Assembly: GCA_034428635.1 (NCBI GenBank)
Contig: DAOUHR010000085.1
Location: 16,595 to 80,594 of the forward strand
From: Bin22 sp034428635
GTDB lineage: Bacteria; Chloroflexota; Dehalococcoidia; Lucifugimonadales; UBA3495
DNA length: 64,000 bases
Reading direction: 5' to 3'
Shown: positions 24,207 to 32,618 of the stretch, piece by piece
How the letters are laid out: the number at the start of each line of letters is the position of its first letter
Position numbering within the stretch: the stretch's first letter is position 1
Notes under the pieces: model-generated
The model's input: the letters and a program-made list of their open reading frames with translations, nothing else
What the model was told of the DNA's origin: nothing
The model's database searches: none
Made by a program: the position numbers and the translations under genes

Positions 24207-24334
24207 TCTCAAGCAACCATCGCGGGAGCAGCCCTGGCGGCGGAAGTATTGATCGGGGGCGGCATACCTGAATTCTTGACCTGATATCTCGGCAAGACCA
24301 CCGTAATTGCAAATCTGGGCTGGCTAGTCTATTT

Positions 24335-24363
24335 TTGCAATTTCCCCTTGCCTCATTTAATAT
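24335..24363 (+). promoter_or_regulatory. Putative ftsH promoter
   Basis: TTGCAA (24335-24340), a 17-base spacer and TAATAT (24358-24363), 73 bases before the ftsH start codon. Confidence 0.5.
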
Positions 24364-24435
24364 ATACTTCTAGGGATGGGATGCTGGGCAAGGGATCGGC
24401 CCTCAAGTCGGTCGTACAAGGGGAAGAAATTGAGA

Positions 24436-26430
24436 ATGGGAAATAACCGGTGGCTCCGCAACAGTCTGGTTTACCTGTTGATAATCATCGGGGTTATCGT
24501 CATCTTTTACACCCTGATTCCGGCCTTCGGCACAAGCAACGATTTGCCCCTTACTGAAGTGATTGCCAAGGCCCAGAACCACGAAATCAGCGAGATTATC
24601 GTGGAGGGCGACAAGCTCACCGTAATTCCCATCGTTACCGGCGGCGCCGGCGGCGCCCAGTACACCAGTCGCATCAACGAGCAAACCGACATTATGCAGG
24701 TGCTGGCAGCCAACGACGTGGAAACCGGCCCCGCGGGCGTACAGGTTACCTTCAAGGGTTCCGGCGGCCTTGGCAGCTTCCTCGGCCTGCTGCTCAACTT
24801 CCTGCCGCTCATCTTCTTCGGCGGCCTCATCCTGTTTATGATGCGCCAGGCCCAGGGCAGCAATAACCAGACCCTGAGCTTCGGTCGCAGCCGCGCTCGT
24901 ATGATGCCCTTCAATCGTCCTACCGTCACCTTCTCCGACGTGGCCGGCGTGGACGAGGCCAAGACGGAACTGGTAGAAGTGGTCGAGTTCCTCAAGTACC
25001 CGGAACGCTTCTTGTCCCTCGGCGCCCGCATCCCCAAGGGTGTGCTGCTGGTGGGCCAGCCCGGCACGGGCAAGACCCTGCTGGCTCGGGCCGTCGCCGG
25101 CGAGGCGGGAGTCCCCTTCTTCCATATCAGCGGCAGCGAATTTGTCGAAATGTTCGTGGGCGTGGGCGCGGCCCGGGTCCGCGACCTGTTCGAACAGGCC
25201 AAGCGCAACGCCCCCTGTATCGTTTTCGTGGACGAGATTGACGCCGTAGGCCGCCACCGTGGCGCCGGCTTGGGCGGCGGCCACGACGAGCGGGAGCAGA
25301 CCCTGAACCAGATCCTGGTGGAGATGGACGGGTTCGAAAGCACCACCAACATCATCGTCCTCGCCGCCACCAACCGCCCGGACATTCTCGACCCGGCCCT
25401 GCTCCGTCCCGGCCGTTTCGACCGGCGCGTGGTGCTGGACCTGCCCGACGTGGTGGGTCGCCAGGCTATCCTCAAGGTACACTCCGCCGGCAAGCCCTTG
25501 GCAGCCGAGATCAACCTGGAAACCCTGGCCAAGGAAACACCGGGATTCAGCGGCGCCGACCTGTCCAACCTGATTAACGAGGCGGCCCTGCTGGCAGCCC
25601 GCAAGAACCAGAAAACCATCCTCATGCCGGACTTTGAGGAGGCTGTGGAACGTGTCATCGCCGGCCCCGAGCGGAAGAGCCGGGTCATAAACAGCCGGGA
25701 AAAGGAAATGACGGCCTACCACGAGGCCGGCCACGCCCTGGTCGCCTGGGTCCTCCCCCACGCCGACCGGGTGCACAAGATTTCCATCATCTCCCGCGGC
25801 AATATGGGCGGCCACACTACTCTGCTTCCGGAGGAAGACCGGTACCTGTGGACCAAGAACCAGTTCCTGGACATGATGGCCGTTACCATGGGTGGCCGGG
25901 TGGCCGAGGAGCAGATCTTCGACGAGGTAACCACCGGGGCCAGCAACGACTTGGAAAGGGCTACCAAGATTGCCCTGAGCATGATCAAACGCTACGGCAT
26001 GAGTAGCGCACTGGGCCCCCGCACCTTCGGCAAGCGCGAGGAACTGGTCTTCCTGGGCCGTGAGCTTAGCGAAGAGCGCGACTACGGCGACAAGGTGGCC
26101 GAGGAGATTGACCAGGAGGTCAAGGAACTGGTCAACAACGCCTACGTCCAGGCGTGCGACATCCTTACCGAGCAGAAGCCCAACCTGGTGCGGATTGCCG
26201 AGTATCTGATAGAGCACGAGGCCGTATCCGGCGACGACCTGCAGCGCCTGTTCAATGGCGAGGAAATGACCGGGGGAGGAGACCAGGGCAATCCGGCAAT
26301 ACCTCCCGACGCGCCGCCCTTTGCTCCCAAGCCGGCCCAGCCAAATGTTTCGCCTCAGCCGGCCCCCACGCTGTCCAGCCAACACGACCAGGACTTGGGC
26401 GCCATGCCCTCCGGCAGCGGGGACAATTAA
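24436..26430 (+). CDS. ftsH: ATP-dependent zinc metalloprotease FtsH
   Basis: 664-residue membrane-anchored AAA+ protease for quality control of membrane proteins. Two membrane helices (about 7-28 and 113-137) flank a small extracytoplasmic domain. The AAA domain has Walker A GQPGTGKT (207-214), Walker B IVFVDEID, the second region of homology with NRPDILDPALLRPGRFDR, and the pore motif region. The peptidase domain has the zinc site HEAGH (429-433). The C-terminal 60 residues are a proline/glutamine-rich tail. The frame is open from ATG 24376, but ATG 24436 begins the standard N-terminus just before helix 1. The hflK/hflC genes that encode its regulatory partners follow about 1 kb downstream. 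Confidence 0.96.
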   Translation: MGNNRWLRNSLVYLLIIIGVIVIFYTLIPAFGTSNDLPLTEVIAKAQNHEISEIIVEGDKLTVIPIVTGGAGGAQYTSRINEQTDIMQVLAANDVETGPAGVQVTFKGSGGLGSFLGLLLNFLPLIFFGGLILFMMRQAQGSNNQTLSFGRSRARMMPFNRPTVTFSDVAGVDEAKTELVEVVEFLKYPERFLSLGARIPKGVLLVGQPGTGKTLLARAVAGEAGVPFFHISGSEFVEMFVGVGAARVRDLFEQAKRNAPCIVFVDEIDAVGRHRGAGLGGGHDEREQTLNQILVEMDGFESTTNIIVLAATNRPDILDPALLRPGRFDRRVVLDLPDVVGRQAILKVHSAGKPLAAEINLETLAKETPGFSGADLSNLINEAALLAARKNQKTILMPDFEEAVERVIAGPERKSRVINSREKEMTAYHEAGHALVAWVLPHADRVHKISIISRGNMGGHTTLLPEEDRYLWTKNQFLDMMAVTMGGRVAEEQIFDEVTTGASNDLERATKIALSMIKRYGMSSALGPRTFGKREELVFLGRELSEERDYGDKVAEEIDQEVKELVNNAYVQACDILTEQKPNLVRIAEYLIEHEAVSGDDLQRLFNGEEMTGGGDQGNPAIPPDAPPFAPKPAQPNVSPQPAPTLSSQHDQDLGAMPSGSGDN

Positions 26431-26472
26431 CCTGCCAAAGCCAACGGCGCCAGCCAGCCACTGCATACACAA

Positions 26473-26500
26473 CAGGGCCGGGGTGCAGACCCCGGCCCTG
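26473..26500 (+). terminator. Hairpin after ftsH
   Basis: A perfect 11-bp stem CAGGGCCGGGG/CCCCGGCCCTG with a 6-base loop lies 43 bases after the ftsH stop codon. The following TCTATTCAT is only weakly T-rich. Confidence 0.65.
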
Positions 26501-26579
26501 TCTATTCATAACACCCGCCAGGCTCTGCGGTGCGGTTCTGGATTACCTGGTAGTATTCATCGGATGGATCGGGCATGGT

Positions 26580-26717
26580 ATGAACGGCCCCATCACCCAA
26601 TACTGCCGCAAGTGCCATCGCCGCCTTTAAACCCCGGGCACCCTTTACTGCGACGACTGCCTTCTAGATGTCCGCTGGGGAGAGGACGAACTCAGGGATG
26701 CTCCCAACAGGAAGTAG
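26580..26717 (+). pseudogene. Small zinc-ribbon ORF interrupted by a stop codon
   Basis: From ATG 26580 the frame reads QYCRKCHRRL, then TAA (26628-26630), then in the same frame TPGTLYCDDCLLDVRWGED up to TAG 26717. Two CxxC pairs (CRKC and CDDC) 15 residues apart make a classic small zinc ribbon of about 45 residues if the TAA were a sense codon. It is either a decayed gene, a sequence error or coincidence. The rest of the gap 26431-26924 contains a terminator hairpin and a dispersed repeat. Confidence 0.3.
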
Positions 26718-26844
26718 AATGCTAAGTCCACAGGATACGAAACCGCGGGTTATGAGGAACCTCTGACTAAACCGTAGCCATTGCGGCGAGGGCCAGTATC
26801 CCGGAAGCAATTCCGTCTCTTCAGCTATGAAATGGGCTCTTGAC

Positions 26845-26872
26845 CCCCATCCTCCCCTTCCCCTGTCGAGGG
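26845..26872. repeat. Dispersed repeat family 2, copy 1 (reverse orientation)
   Basis: CCCCATCCTCCCCTTCCCC followed by TGTCGAGGG is the reverse complement of a CCCTCGATGGGGGAAGG...AGGATGGGG motif that also appears, diverged, at 30878-30912 and 63072-63106. All three copies are intergenic. Confidence 0.45.
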
Positions 26873-26924
26873 CGCAGGGATTGTTTAGAGACTTCTTGGG
26901 CGCCATGGCCGGGCCGGGATACCC

Positions 26925-27194
26925 TTAGCCTTCTGCGTCCCCCTGCTCCCCTTCCAGTGGCAGCTGCCGGAAGTAGAGGCCCCATTCCTGCATCAGGGCG
27001 GCCACACGGTCGTCCTTGAGGTTGACGAGTTCTCGGAAGAACCCGGCCAGCGCATGGGCCGGTACCTGCTCAGGATCGCAGACCCAGCTTCGTTCTGCCG
27101 GCACCACGTAGAGCAGTCCGCTCTGGTGGGGGCAGGTAACCTGTATTCGGGTCATGTCCGCCCCATGCTTAATGGTCATTCCATTGTCCGGCAT
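26925..27194 (-). CDS. Hypothetical protein, 89 residues
   Basis: Small acidic protein with RIQVTCPHQSGLLYVVPAER near the middle and a helical LAGFFRELVNLKDDRVAALM segment. No family recognised. GGGAGG lies 11 bases upstream of ATG 27194; ATG at 27155 (before TRIQVT) is another possible start. It is divergent from hflK, with which it shares the 293-base upstream region. Coding status is plausible from composition but not certain. Confidence 0.45.
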   Translation of the reverse strand: MPDNGMTIKHGADMTRIQVTCPHQSGLLYVVPAERSWVCDPEQVPAHALAGFFRELVNLKDDRVAALMQEWGLYFRQLPLEGEQGDAEG

Positions 27195-27487
27195 AGGTTA
27201 CTGGCCTCCCGCCCCGGTGAAGATTTGCTAGTTGAAAGGACTGGCGCCGCTGCGCCTTCGAGGAGCTTAACAGTCATCAATTATATGCCCGCCACTCCCC
27301 GCAGGCCAGCACATAGCGCCCGGGCCACAGGGCAGGATGGTGCAATCCGTGTCGAATTCGGGCAAAAGCGTCACGGCCTTGCATTTAATGGTAGAATCTA
27401 TAAATGTCATTTCCTGCCCTCTGAGGCATGGATAACGGCGGCGGATGAAAAAACTGCCGCCGGAATATTATTGGAAGGAAACCGCTT

Positions 27488-28570
27488 ATGTATCCTCCTG
27501 GCGGACAACGTCAGCCTGAAATGGATTTCGACCAGGTAACTGCGAGATTTCGTGCAGGAATGGGCCGGTTCTCGGGCCGCTTTGGCAGCGGCGGACTGTT
27601 CCTGTTCATTATAGGCATCATCGTATTGGCAATTATCGTTTGGATGGGCACCGGCGTTTACACCATTGGTCCCGGTGAAAATGCCGCCCTGCGCCTCTTC
27701 GGCGCTGTGCAGGGCAACCCGGTAACCCAGGAAGGTCTGGGGTGGTGGTGGCCCCGCCCCATAGGTCAGCGGGACGTGATCCTGGTCACTGAGACCCGCC
27801 GCATGGAGCTGGGGTTCCGCAGCAACGCGACCGGAGCTGGCAACCCCTTCCCAACCGAGGCGCTGATGATCAGCGGCGACCTGAACATCGTGGACGTTCA
27901 GATGGTGGTGCAATACAACATCAAGAGCCTGAACGACTTCCTCTTCCGGGTGGATGATCCGGGCGAGGAGACCCGCAACATTCCACAAGGCAGGCCCGAC
28001 GGCCGCACCCTGAAGGATGCCGCCGAAGCAGCCCTGCGGCTGGTAGTGGGACAGCGTTCCATTGACGACATACTGGTCCGCGACCGTGAAGGTGTCGAGG
28101 AACAGACCAAGCTGCGACTGCAGGAAATCCTGGACACCTACAACACGGGTATCGACGTTCAGACGGTGCAGCTACAGGACGTGAAGGCGCCGGAAGAGGT
28201 GCGTGACGCCTTCGACGACGTGCTGCGTGCCCGCCAGGAGCGGGACACCCGCATAAACCAGGCCCGCGCCTTTGAAGCCGATATTATTCCCAGGGCTCAG
28301 GGTGACGCGGAAAGGATCAAGGAGGCTGCCGAAGCCTTCCGCCAGGCTCGTATCGCCAGGGCCCAGGGTGAAGCAGACCAGTTCAGCTTCATTCTTTCCG
28401 AGTACCAGCAGTCCAGGGAAGTGACCAGGCGCCGCCTGTACCTGGAAGCCATGGAAGAGGTGCTGCCGGGCGTCAGCAAGATAATCGTTTCGCCTGAGGC
28501 TGAGACGGTGCTGATTCTGGGAGGCCAGGAAGGCACCACTACTCCTGTTCCCATAGGTCCCCAACCATAG
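27488..28570 (+). CDS. hflK: HflK-like SPFH/band-7 protein
   Basis: 360 residues. A glycine/phenylalanine-rich N-terminal segment leads to one membrane helix (about 36-58, GLFLFIIGIIVLAIIVWMG). The SPFH domain follows (GVYTIGPGENAALRLFGAV, GLGWWWPRPIGQRDVI, DLNIVDVQMVVQYNI), then a long alanine/arginine-rich coiled coil (INQARAFEADIIPRAQGDAE, AFRQARIARAQGEADQF). HflK with HflC forms a cage around FtsH and modulates its activity. AAGGAA precedes ATG 27488, and hflC follows after 96 bases, so the two are likely cotranscribed. Confidence 0.9.
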   Translation: MYPPGGQRQPEMDFDQVTARFRAGMGRFSGRFGSGGLFLFIIGIIVLAIIVWMGTGVYTIGPGENAALRLFGAVQGNPVTQEGLGWWWPRPIGQRDVILVTETRRMELGFRSNATGAGNPFPTEALMISGDLNIVDVQMVVQYNIKSLNDFLFRVDDPGEETRNIPQGRPDGRTLKDAAEAALRLVVGQRSIDDILVRDREGVEEQTKLRLQEILDTYNTGIDVQTVQLQDVKAPEEVRDAFDDVLRARQERDTRINQARAFEADIIPRAQGDAERIKEAAEAFRQARIARAQGEADQFSFILSEYQQSREVTRRRLYLEAMEEVLPGVSKIIVSPEAETVLILGGQEGTTTPVPIGPQP

Positions 28571-28666
28571 TATTTAGCAAGGCACCTGCCCGGCCGTCCG
28601 GCGGGGCAGCGCCGTAATTTCCTGAACCAGGCTCAAACCGGATTCTTCGAGAGTAAAAGAGTAAAT

Positions 28667-29605
28667 ATGAGAGTGATGCTAATCTTGGGGGTGATCGTGG
28701 TTATAGGACTTATCGTCCTGCGCCAGTCACTCTACATTGTTGACGAGACCCAGCAGGTGATTATCCTGCGCTTCAACGAGGTAATCGGCACGCACAATTC
28801 CCCGGGGCTCTATGCCAAAGCCCCCTTTGTTGATGTTGTCGTTACTTTCGACAAGCGGATCCTGCGCATTGACGCCGACCCAGCGTCCATGCCAGACAAG
28901 GAAAAGCAGAACCTGATAATTGATTCCTACGCCCGTTACCGGATCGTTAACCCGGTGCAGTTCCGCAAGACCCTGCAGACAGAAAGCAATGCCCGCAGCC
29001 GCCTGGGCGACATTGTCACATCGACATTGCGCGACCGGGTAGCTCTGCGCGACCGGTTTGAAATCATCGGAGCCGAGCCCATTGTGGACGCCGATGGCAA
29101 TCCGGAAGTGGATGAGGAGGGCCTGCCCGTTATTGAGGGTCGCAATACCAGGACCGAGATTCTTGATGAGGTGCTGACGGGAGTGCGGGAGCGTACCCGG
29201 GACCAGGACTTCGGTATCGCGATTACCGACGTGAGAATCAAGCGGGCCGACTTCCCCGAATCGGTGACTCCCAGCATTTACACCCGTATGCGGGCGGAAC
29301 GTAACCGTATCGCCACCCGTTTCCGGGCCGAAGGTGAAGAGGAGGACCTGAAAATTCGCGCCGTAGCTAACCGTGACCGTGAGGTTATTTTGGCGACGGC
29401 GGAACAGGAGAGCAACCAGATCAGGGGTCGAGGTGAAGCCGAGGCCATTAGTATCCTGGCCCAGGCCCTGAACCAGGACCCGGAATTCTTCGCTTTCCGC
29501 CGCAGCCTGCAAGCCTACCAAGCGTTCCTGAGCGGCCAGGACACAATTATCCTGTCCTCAGACGAGGAATTGTTCGAGTTCCTGGGATCGCCGGCAGTGA
29601 ACTAG
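28667..29605 (+). CDS. hflC: HflC-like SPFH/band-7 protein
   Basis: 312 residues: an N-terminal membrane helix (residues 3-19, VMLILGVIVVIGLIVLR), an SPFH domain (LYIVDETQQVIILRFNEVIG, SPGLYAKAPFVDVVV, IDSYARYRIVNPVQFRKTL) and a coiled coil rich in arginine and glutamate (RAERNRIATRFRAEGEEEDL). The motif VRIKRADFPESV is characteristic of HflC. A 30-residue insertion (DADGNPEVDEEGLPVIEG region) extends the domain compared with enterobacterial HflC. It is the partner of HflK in the FtsH complex. ATG 28667 lies after GAGAGTAAAAGAG. Confidence 0.9.
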   Translation: MRVMLILGVIVVIGLIVLRQSLYIVDETQQVIILRFNEVIGTHNSPGLYAKAPFVDVVVTFDKRILRIDADPASMPDKEKQNLIIDSYARYRIVNPVQFRKTLQTESNARSRLGDIVTSTLRDRVALRDRFEIIGAEPIVDADGNPEVDEEGLPVIEGRNTRTEILDEVLTGVRERTRDQDFGIAITDVRIKRADFPESVTPSIYTRMRAERNRIATRFRAEGEEEDLKIRAVANRDREVILATAEQESNQIRGRGEAEAISILAQALNQDPEFFAFRRSLQAYQAFLSGQDTIILSSDEELFEFLGSPAVN

Positions 29606-29660
29606 GGAGCGCGGTTCATCCTCCAGGCCTGCTGACCCAGGCGCTAATAGAATTGTAAAT

Positions 29661-29689
29661 TTGGGCAACGCCTTCCCGTCGTTGCCCAA
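29661..29689 (+). terminator. Hairpin between hflC and sucC
   Basis: A perfect 10-bp stem TTGGGCAACG/CGTTGCCCAA with a 9-base loop, followed by CCTTTGTC. It is probably the hflC terminator, although it lies only 19 bases before the sucC start and could also affect sucC translation. Confidence 0.5.
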
Positions 29690-29708
29690 CCTTTGTCAGG
29701 AAACATAG

Positions 29709-30863
29709 ATGAAACTGCACGAGTACCAAGCCAAGGCGATTTTCGCCCGCTACGGCATTGAGATTCCCCGGGGCATCGTCGCGAACACTCCCGAGGAAGC
29801 TGGCAATGCCACCCGCGAAATGGGTGGCCAGGCGGTTGTTAAGGCCCAGGTCCACGCCGGGGGACGCGGCCAGGGCGGCGGCATCAAGGTAGTCCGCTCC
29901 CCAGAGGAAGCGGAAGAGGTAGCCCGTGGCTTCATCGGCCGTAACCTGGTAACCCGCCAGACCGATGCCCAGGGCGTCCCCATAAACTCGGTGCTGGTGG
30001 AGGAGCTGGCCGATATCAAGCAGGAACTGTACGTGGCCCTGACTATTGACCGGGGTTTCCGCGGCCCGGTGATGATCGCCAGCGCCGCCGGCGGCATGGA
30101 CATTGAAGAGGTAGCCGCCACCAACCCTGAGAACATCCACACCGAACCCATTGAACCCGTCCTGGGCCTGATGCCCTACCAGGCGCGGCGGGTTGTTGCC
30201 CGCCTGGGGCTGGAAGGATCTCAGGTCAGGCCAGCCAGCCAGGCGCTTAATGCCCTGTACCGTATTTTTACCGAAAACGACTGTTCCCTGGTGGAGATTA
30301 ATCCGCTGATCATAACCGGCGACGACCGGGTGGTGGCCCTGGACGCCAAGCTGGACGTTGAGGACGACTCCCTGTTCCGCCACAGCGACCTCCGGGACCT
30401 GCGGGACCGTTCCCAGGAGGATGCCCTGGAGGCCCGGGCCTCGGACATGGAGATTGCCTACGTGAACCTGGACGGCAGCGTGGGCTGCCTGGTCAACGGG
30501 GCAGGCCTGGCCATGGCCACCCTGGACGTTACCAACGCCGCCGGCGCGGCCCCCGCCAACTTCCTGGACGTAGGTGGCGGAGCGGACGATGAAAAGGTGG
30601 CCAGCGCGGTGAGCATCATCCTGTCCGACCCCAAGGTGGATCGGGTCTTGATCAACGTCTTCGGCGGCATCCTGCGCTGCGACATAGCCGCTCGGGGTAC
30701 CGTCCTGGCCTTTGAGCGCATGAACTCCGATCTGCCCCTGATTGTCCGCATGCTGGGCACCAACGTGGACGAGGGCAAGGAAATTTTGGGAGCCTCATCG
30801 CTCAACGTAACCTTCGCCGACACCCTGACCGAGGCGGCGGAAGCCGTCCGGCGGGCCGTTTAG
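29709..30863 (+). CDS. sucC: Succinyl-CoA synthetase (ADP/GDP-forming), beta subunit
   Basis: 384 residues, normal for the family. Begins with the canonical MKLHEYQAKAIFARYGIEIPRG; an ATP-grasp domain follows with VVKAQVHAGGRGQGGGIKV and the EINPLIIT metal-binding site. The C-terminal ligase domain has VNGAGLAMATLD, FLDVGGGA and NVFGGILRCD. With SucD it makes ATP or GTP from succinyl-CoA in the TCA cycle. ATG 29709 is preceded by CAGGAAA. sucD follows after 135 bases that contain a dispersed repeat, so cotranscription is likely but not tight. Confidence 0.96.
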   Translation: MKLHEYQAKAIFARYGIEIPRGIVANTPEEAGNATREMGGQAVVKAQVHAGGRGQGGGIKVVRSPEEAEEVARGFIGRNLVTRQTDAQGVPINSVLVEELADIKQELYVALTIDRGFRGPVMIASAAGGMDIEEVAATNPENIHTEPIEPVLGLMPYQARRVVARLGLEGSQVRPASQALNALYRIFTENDCSLVEINPLIITGDDRVVALDAKLDVEDDSLFRHSDLRDLRDRSQEDALEARASDMEIAYVNLDGSVGCLVNGAGLAMATLDVTNAAGAAPANFLDVGGGADDEKVASAVSIILSDPKVDRVLINVFGGILRCDIAARGTVLAFERMNSDLPLIVRMLGTNVDEGKEILGASSLNVTFADTLTEAAEAVRRAV

Positions 30864-30877
30864 ACTGCACGGAAGGT

Positions 30878-30912
30878 CCATTCCCCCCTTATGGGGGAAG
30901 TTTAGGATGGGA
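30878..30912. repeat. Dispersed repeat family 2, copy 2
   Basis: Contains TTCCCCC-CTTAT-GGGGGAA, a small hairpin, followed by GTTTAGGATGGG. It is related to the copies at 26845-26872 and 63072-63106. It separates sucC from sucD and may act as a processing or pausing hairpin. Confidence 0.45.
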
Positions 30913-30998
30913 GTGGCCGGTACAAGTGCGACCGCCTCAAGAAAGCATAACGCAGATTTCACTATAGTTATTACAGATATCTGGAGTATTAACCACCA

Positions 30999-31886
30999 AT
31001 GGGCATTCTCTTAGATGAAAATTCGCGCATCCTGGTCCAGGGCATTACCGGACGGGAGGGCAGCTTTCACGCCCGGGCTGGCATGGCTTACGGCACCAAC
31101 GTGGTGGCAGGCGTTACCCCCGGACGGGGCGGCCAGATGTTTGAGGAAACCGTCCCCGTGTTCAACTCCGTGGAAGAGGCTGTGGCCAAAACAGGGGCCA
31201 ACGTGTGCCTGATTTTCGTGCCGCCACCCTTTGCGCCCGACGCTGTGGTCGAGTCTGCCGACGCCGGTGTCCCCCTCATTGCCTGTATCACCGAGGGAGT
31301 TCCGGTGCAGGACATGGCCAAGGTGGCCCGCTACCTGGAGCGCAAGCCGGACGCTCGGCTCATCGGCCCCAACTGCCCCGGCATGATTAACCCCGGGGCC
31401 CGCTGCAAGGTGGGCATAATGCCCGGCAACATCCACATGCCAGGCCGGGTGGGCGTTGTCTCTCGCAGCGGCACCCTCACTTACGAAGCCGTGGGTCAGT
31501 TGACCAACCTGGGGATCGGCCAGTCCAGCTGCGTTGGCATCGGCGGCGACCCCATCATTGGTACCAGCTTTGCCGAAATCCTGCGCCTGTACAACGAGGA
31601 CCCCGATACCGACCTCATTGTCTTCATCGGGGAAATCGGCGGTACTATGGAGCAGGAAGCGGCGGCTTACATCAAGGAATCGGTAACCAAGCCCGTGTGC
31701 ACCCTGATAGTGGGGGCCACGGCGCCGCCGGGCAAGCGCATGGGCCACGCCGGGGCCATCATCACCGGCGATAGCGCCCGCGCCGAGGCGAAGATCGCCG
31801 CCATGCGCGAGGCCGGCGCCCATATCATACCCACGCCCGCCGACATCGGCGCCACTGCCCAGTCGGTGCTGGCCGGCACGGAGTAG
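30999..31886 (+). CDS. sucD: Succinyl-CoA synthetase, alpha subunit
   Basis: 295 residues. CoA-binding N-terminal half: LVQGITGREGSFHARAGMAYGT (Gly-rich loop), VTPGRGGQMF, VFNSVEEAV. The C-terminal ligase half has the phosphorylated histidine in GHAGAI of KRMGHAGAIITGDSA, plus GPNCPGMINPG and SRSGTLTYEA. It forms the active enzyme with SucC. ATG 30999 begins a standard N-terminus (MGILLDENSRILVQGITG). Family assignment is certain. Confidence 0.96.
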   Translation: MGILLDENSRILVQGITGREGSFHARAGMAYGTNVVAGVTPGRGGQMFEETVPVFNSVEEAVAKTGANVCLIFVPPPFAPDAVVESADAGVPLIACITEGVPVQDMAKVARYLERKPDARLIGPNCPGMINPGARCKVGIMPGNIHMPGRVGVVSRSGTLTYEAVGQLTNLGIGQSSCVGIGGDPIIGTSFAEILRLYNEDPDTDLIVFIGEIGGTMEQEAAAYIKESVTKPVCTLIVGATAPPGKRMGHAGAIITGDSARAEAKIAAMREAGAHIIPTPADIGATAQSVLAGTE

Positions 31887-32087
31887 CTTCCAGACTTTGC
31901 AGGTCTTCGCAGGGGCGGCCCTTGTGGCCGCCCTTCATCGTCCCCGTTTGAACCTCCGAGGTCCATGCCTCCCTGCCTTCACCAGCTTATATCGTACAAT
32001 TGCTACTATTGGCATCAGGCTGCGGTCATCCGTGAATGACCTTCATCGCATACCTTTCGTATGGTATTATTCCCCCTTGGAGGCACT

Positions 32088-32579
32088 ATGTTTGGACTTG
32101 CGGTTCTTACGGTCAGTACATCGGGCTACCACGGCCAGCGGGAAGATTCCAGCGGCGACAAGATCAAGGAGTTGCTGCCCCCGCCCGACTACGAACTGGT
32201 CCGGTACGAGGTAGTCTCCGACGACAAGGATATGATTGCCCAGCGCATGGCCGATTGGGCCGACTCTGCCGACGTTAACCTGATCGTCAGCACCGGCGGC
32301 ACGGGCCTGGGCCCTCGCGACGTTACTCCCGAGGCCTGCCTGTCCATCATCGAGCGGGAGGTGCCCGGCCTGGCTGAGACCATGCGGGCGGAAACGCTGA
32401 AGTTCACGCCCATGGCCATGCTCAGCCGTTCCGTGGCCGGGATACGGGGGACAACCCTCATCCTGACCCTGCCCGGCAGCCCCAAGGGGGTGGCGGAGAC
32501 CCTCGATGTGGTCAAGCCGGTCCTGCCCCACGCGCTGGAGTTGCTAAGGCGGGAATCGGTGCAGGAGCACCCGGTTTAG
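32088..32579 (+). CDS. mog: Molybdenum cofactor biosynthesis protein, MogA/MoaB family
   Basis: 163-residue molybdopterin-binding domain that adenylylates molybdopterin before metal insertion (MogA role; MoaB paralogues are similar). Motifs: LAVLTVSTSGYHGQREDSSG at the N-terminus, IVSTGGTGLGPRDVTPEA (substrate-binding TGGTG and the conserved Asp-Thr-Glu), and LTLPGSPKGVAE near the end. ATG 32088 has GGAGG four bases upstream; the frame could run on to 32061. No other moa/moe gene is nearby. MogA and MoaB cannot be separated with certainty by eye. Confidence 0.88.
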   Translation: MFGLAVLTVSTSGYHGQREDSSGDKIKELLPPPDYELVRYEVVSDDKDMIAQRMADWADSADVNLIVSTGGTGLGPRDVTPEACLSIIEREVPGLAETMRAETLKFTPMAMLSRSVAGIRGTTLILTLPGSPKGVAETLDVVKPVLPHALELLRRESVQEHPV

Positions 32580-32618
32580 ACTCAGATCAATTGCAATTCA
32601 TAGAATAAGGGTGAGTGG

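Noticed and set aside
26664..26906. 80-codon minus-strand frame downstream of ftsH
   Set aside because: It overlaps a dispersed repeat and has no convincing start or composition.
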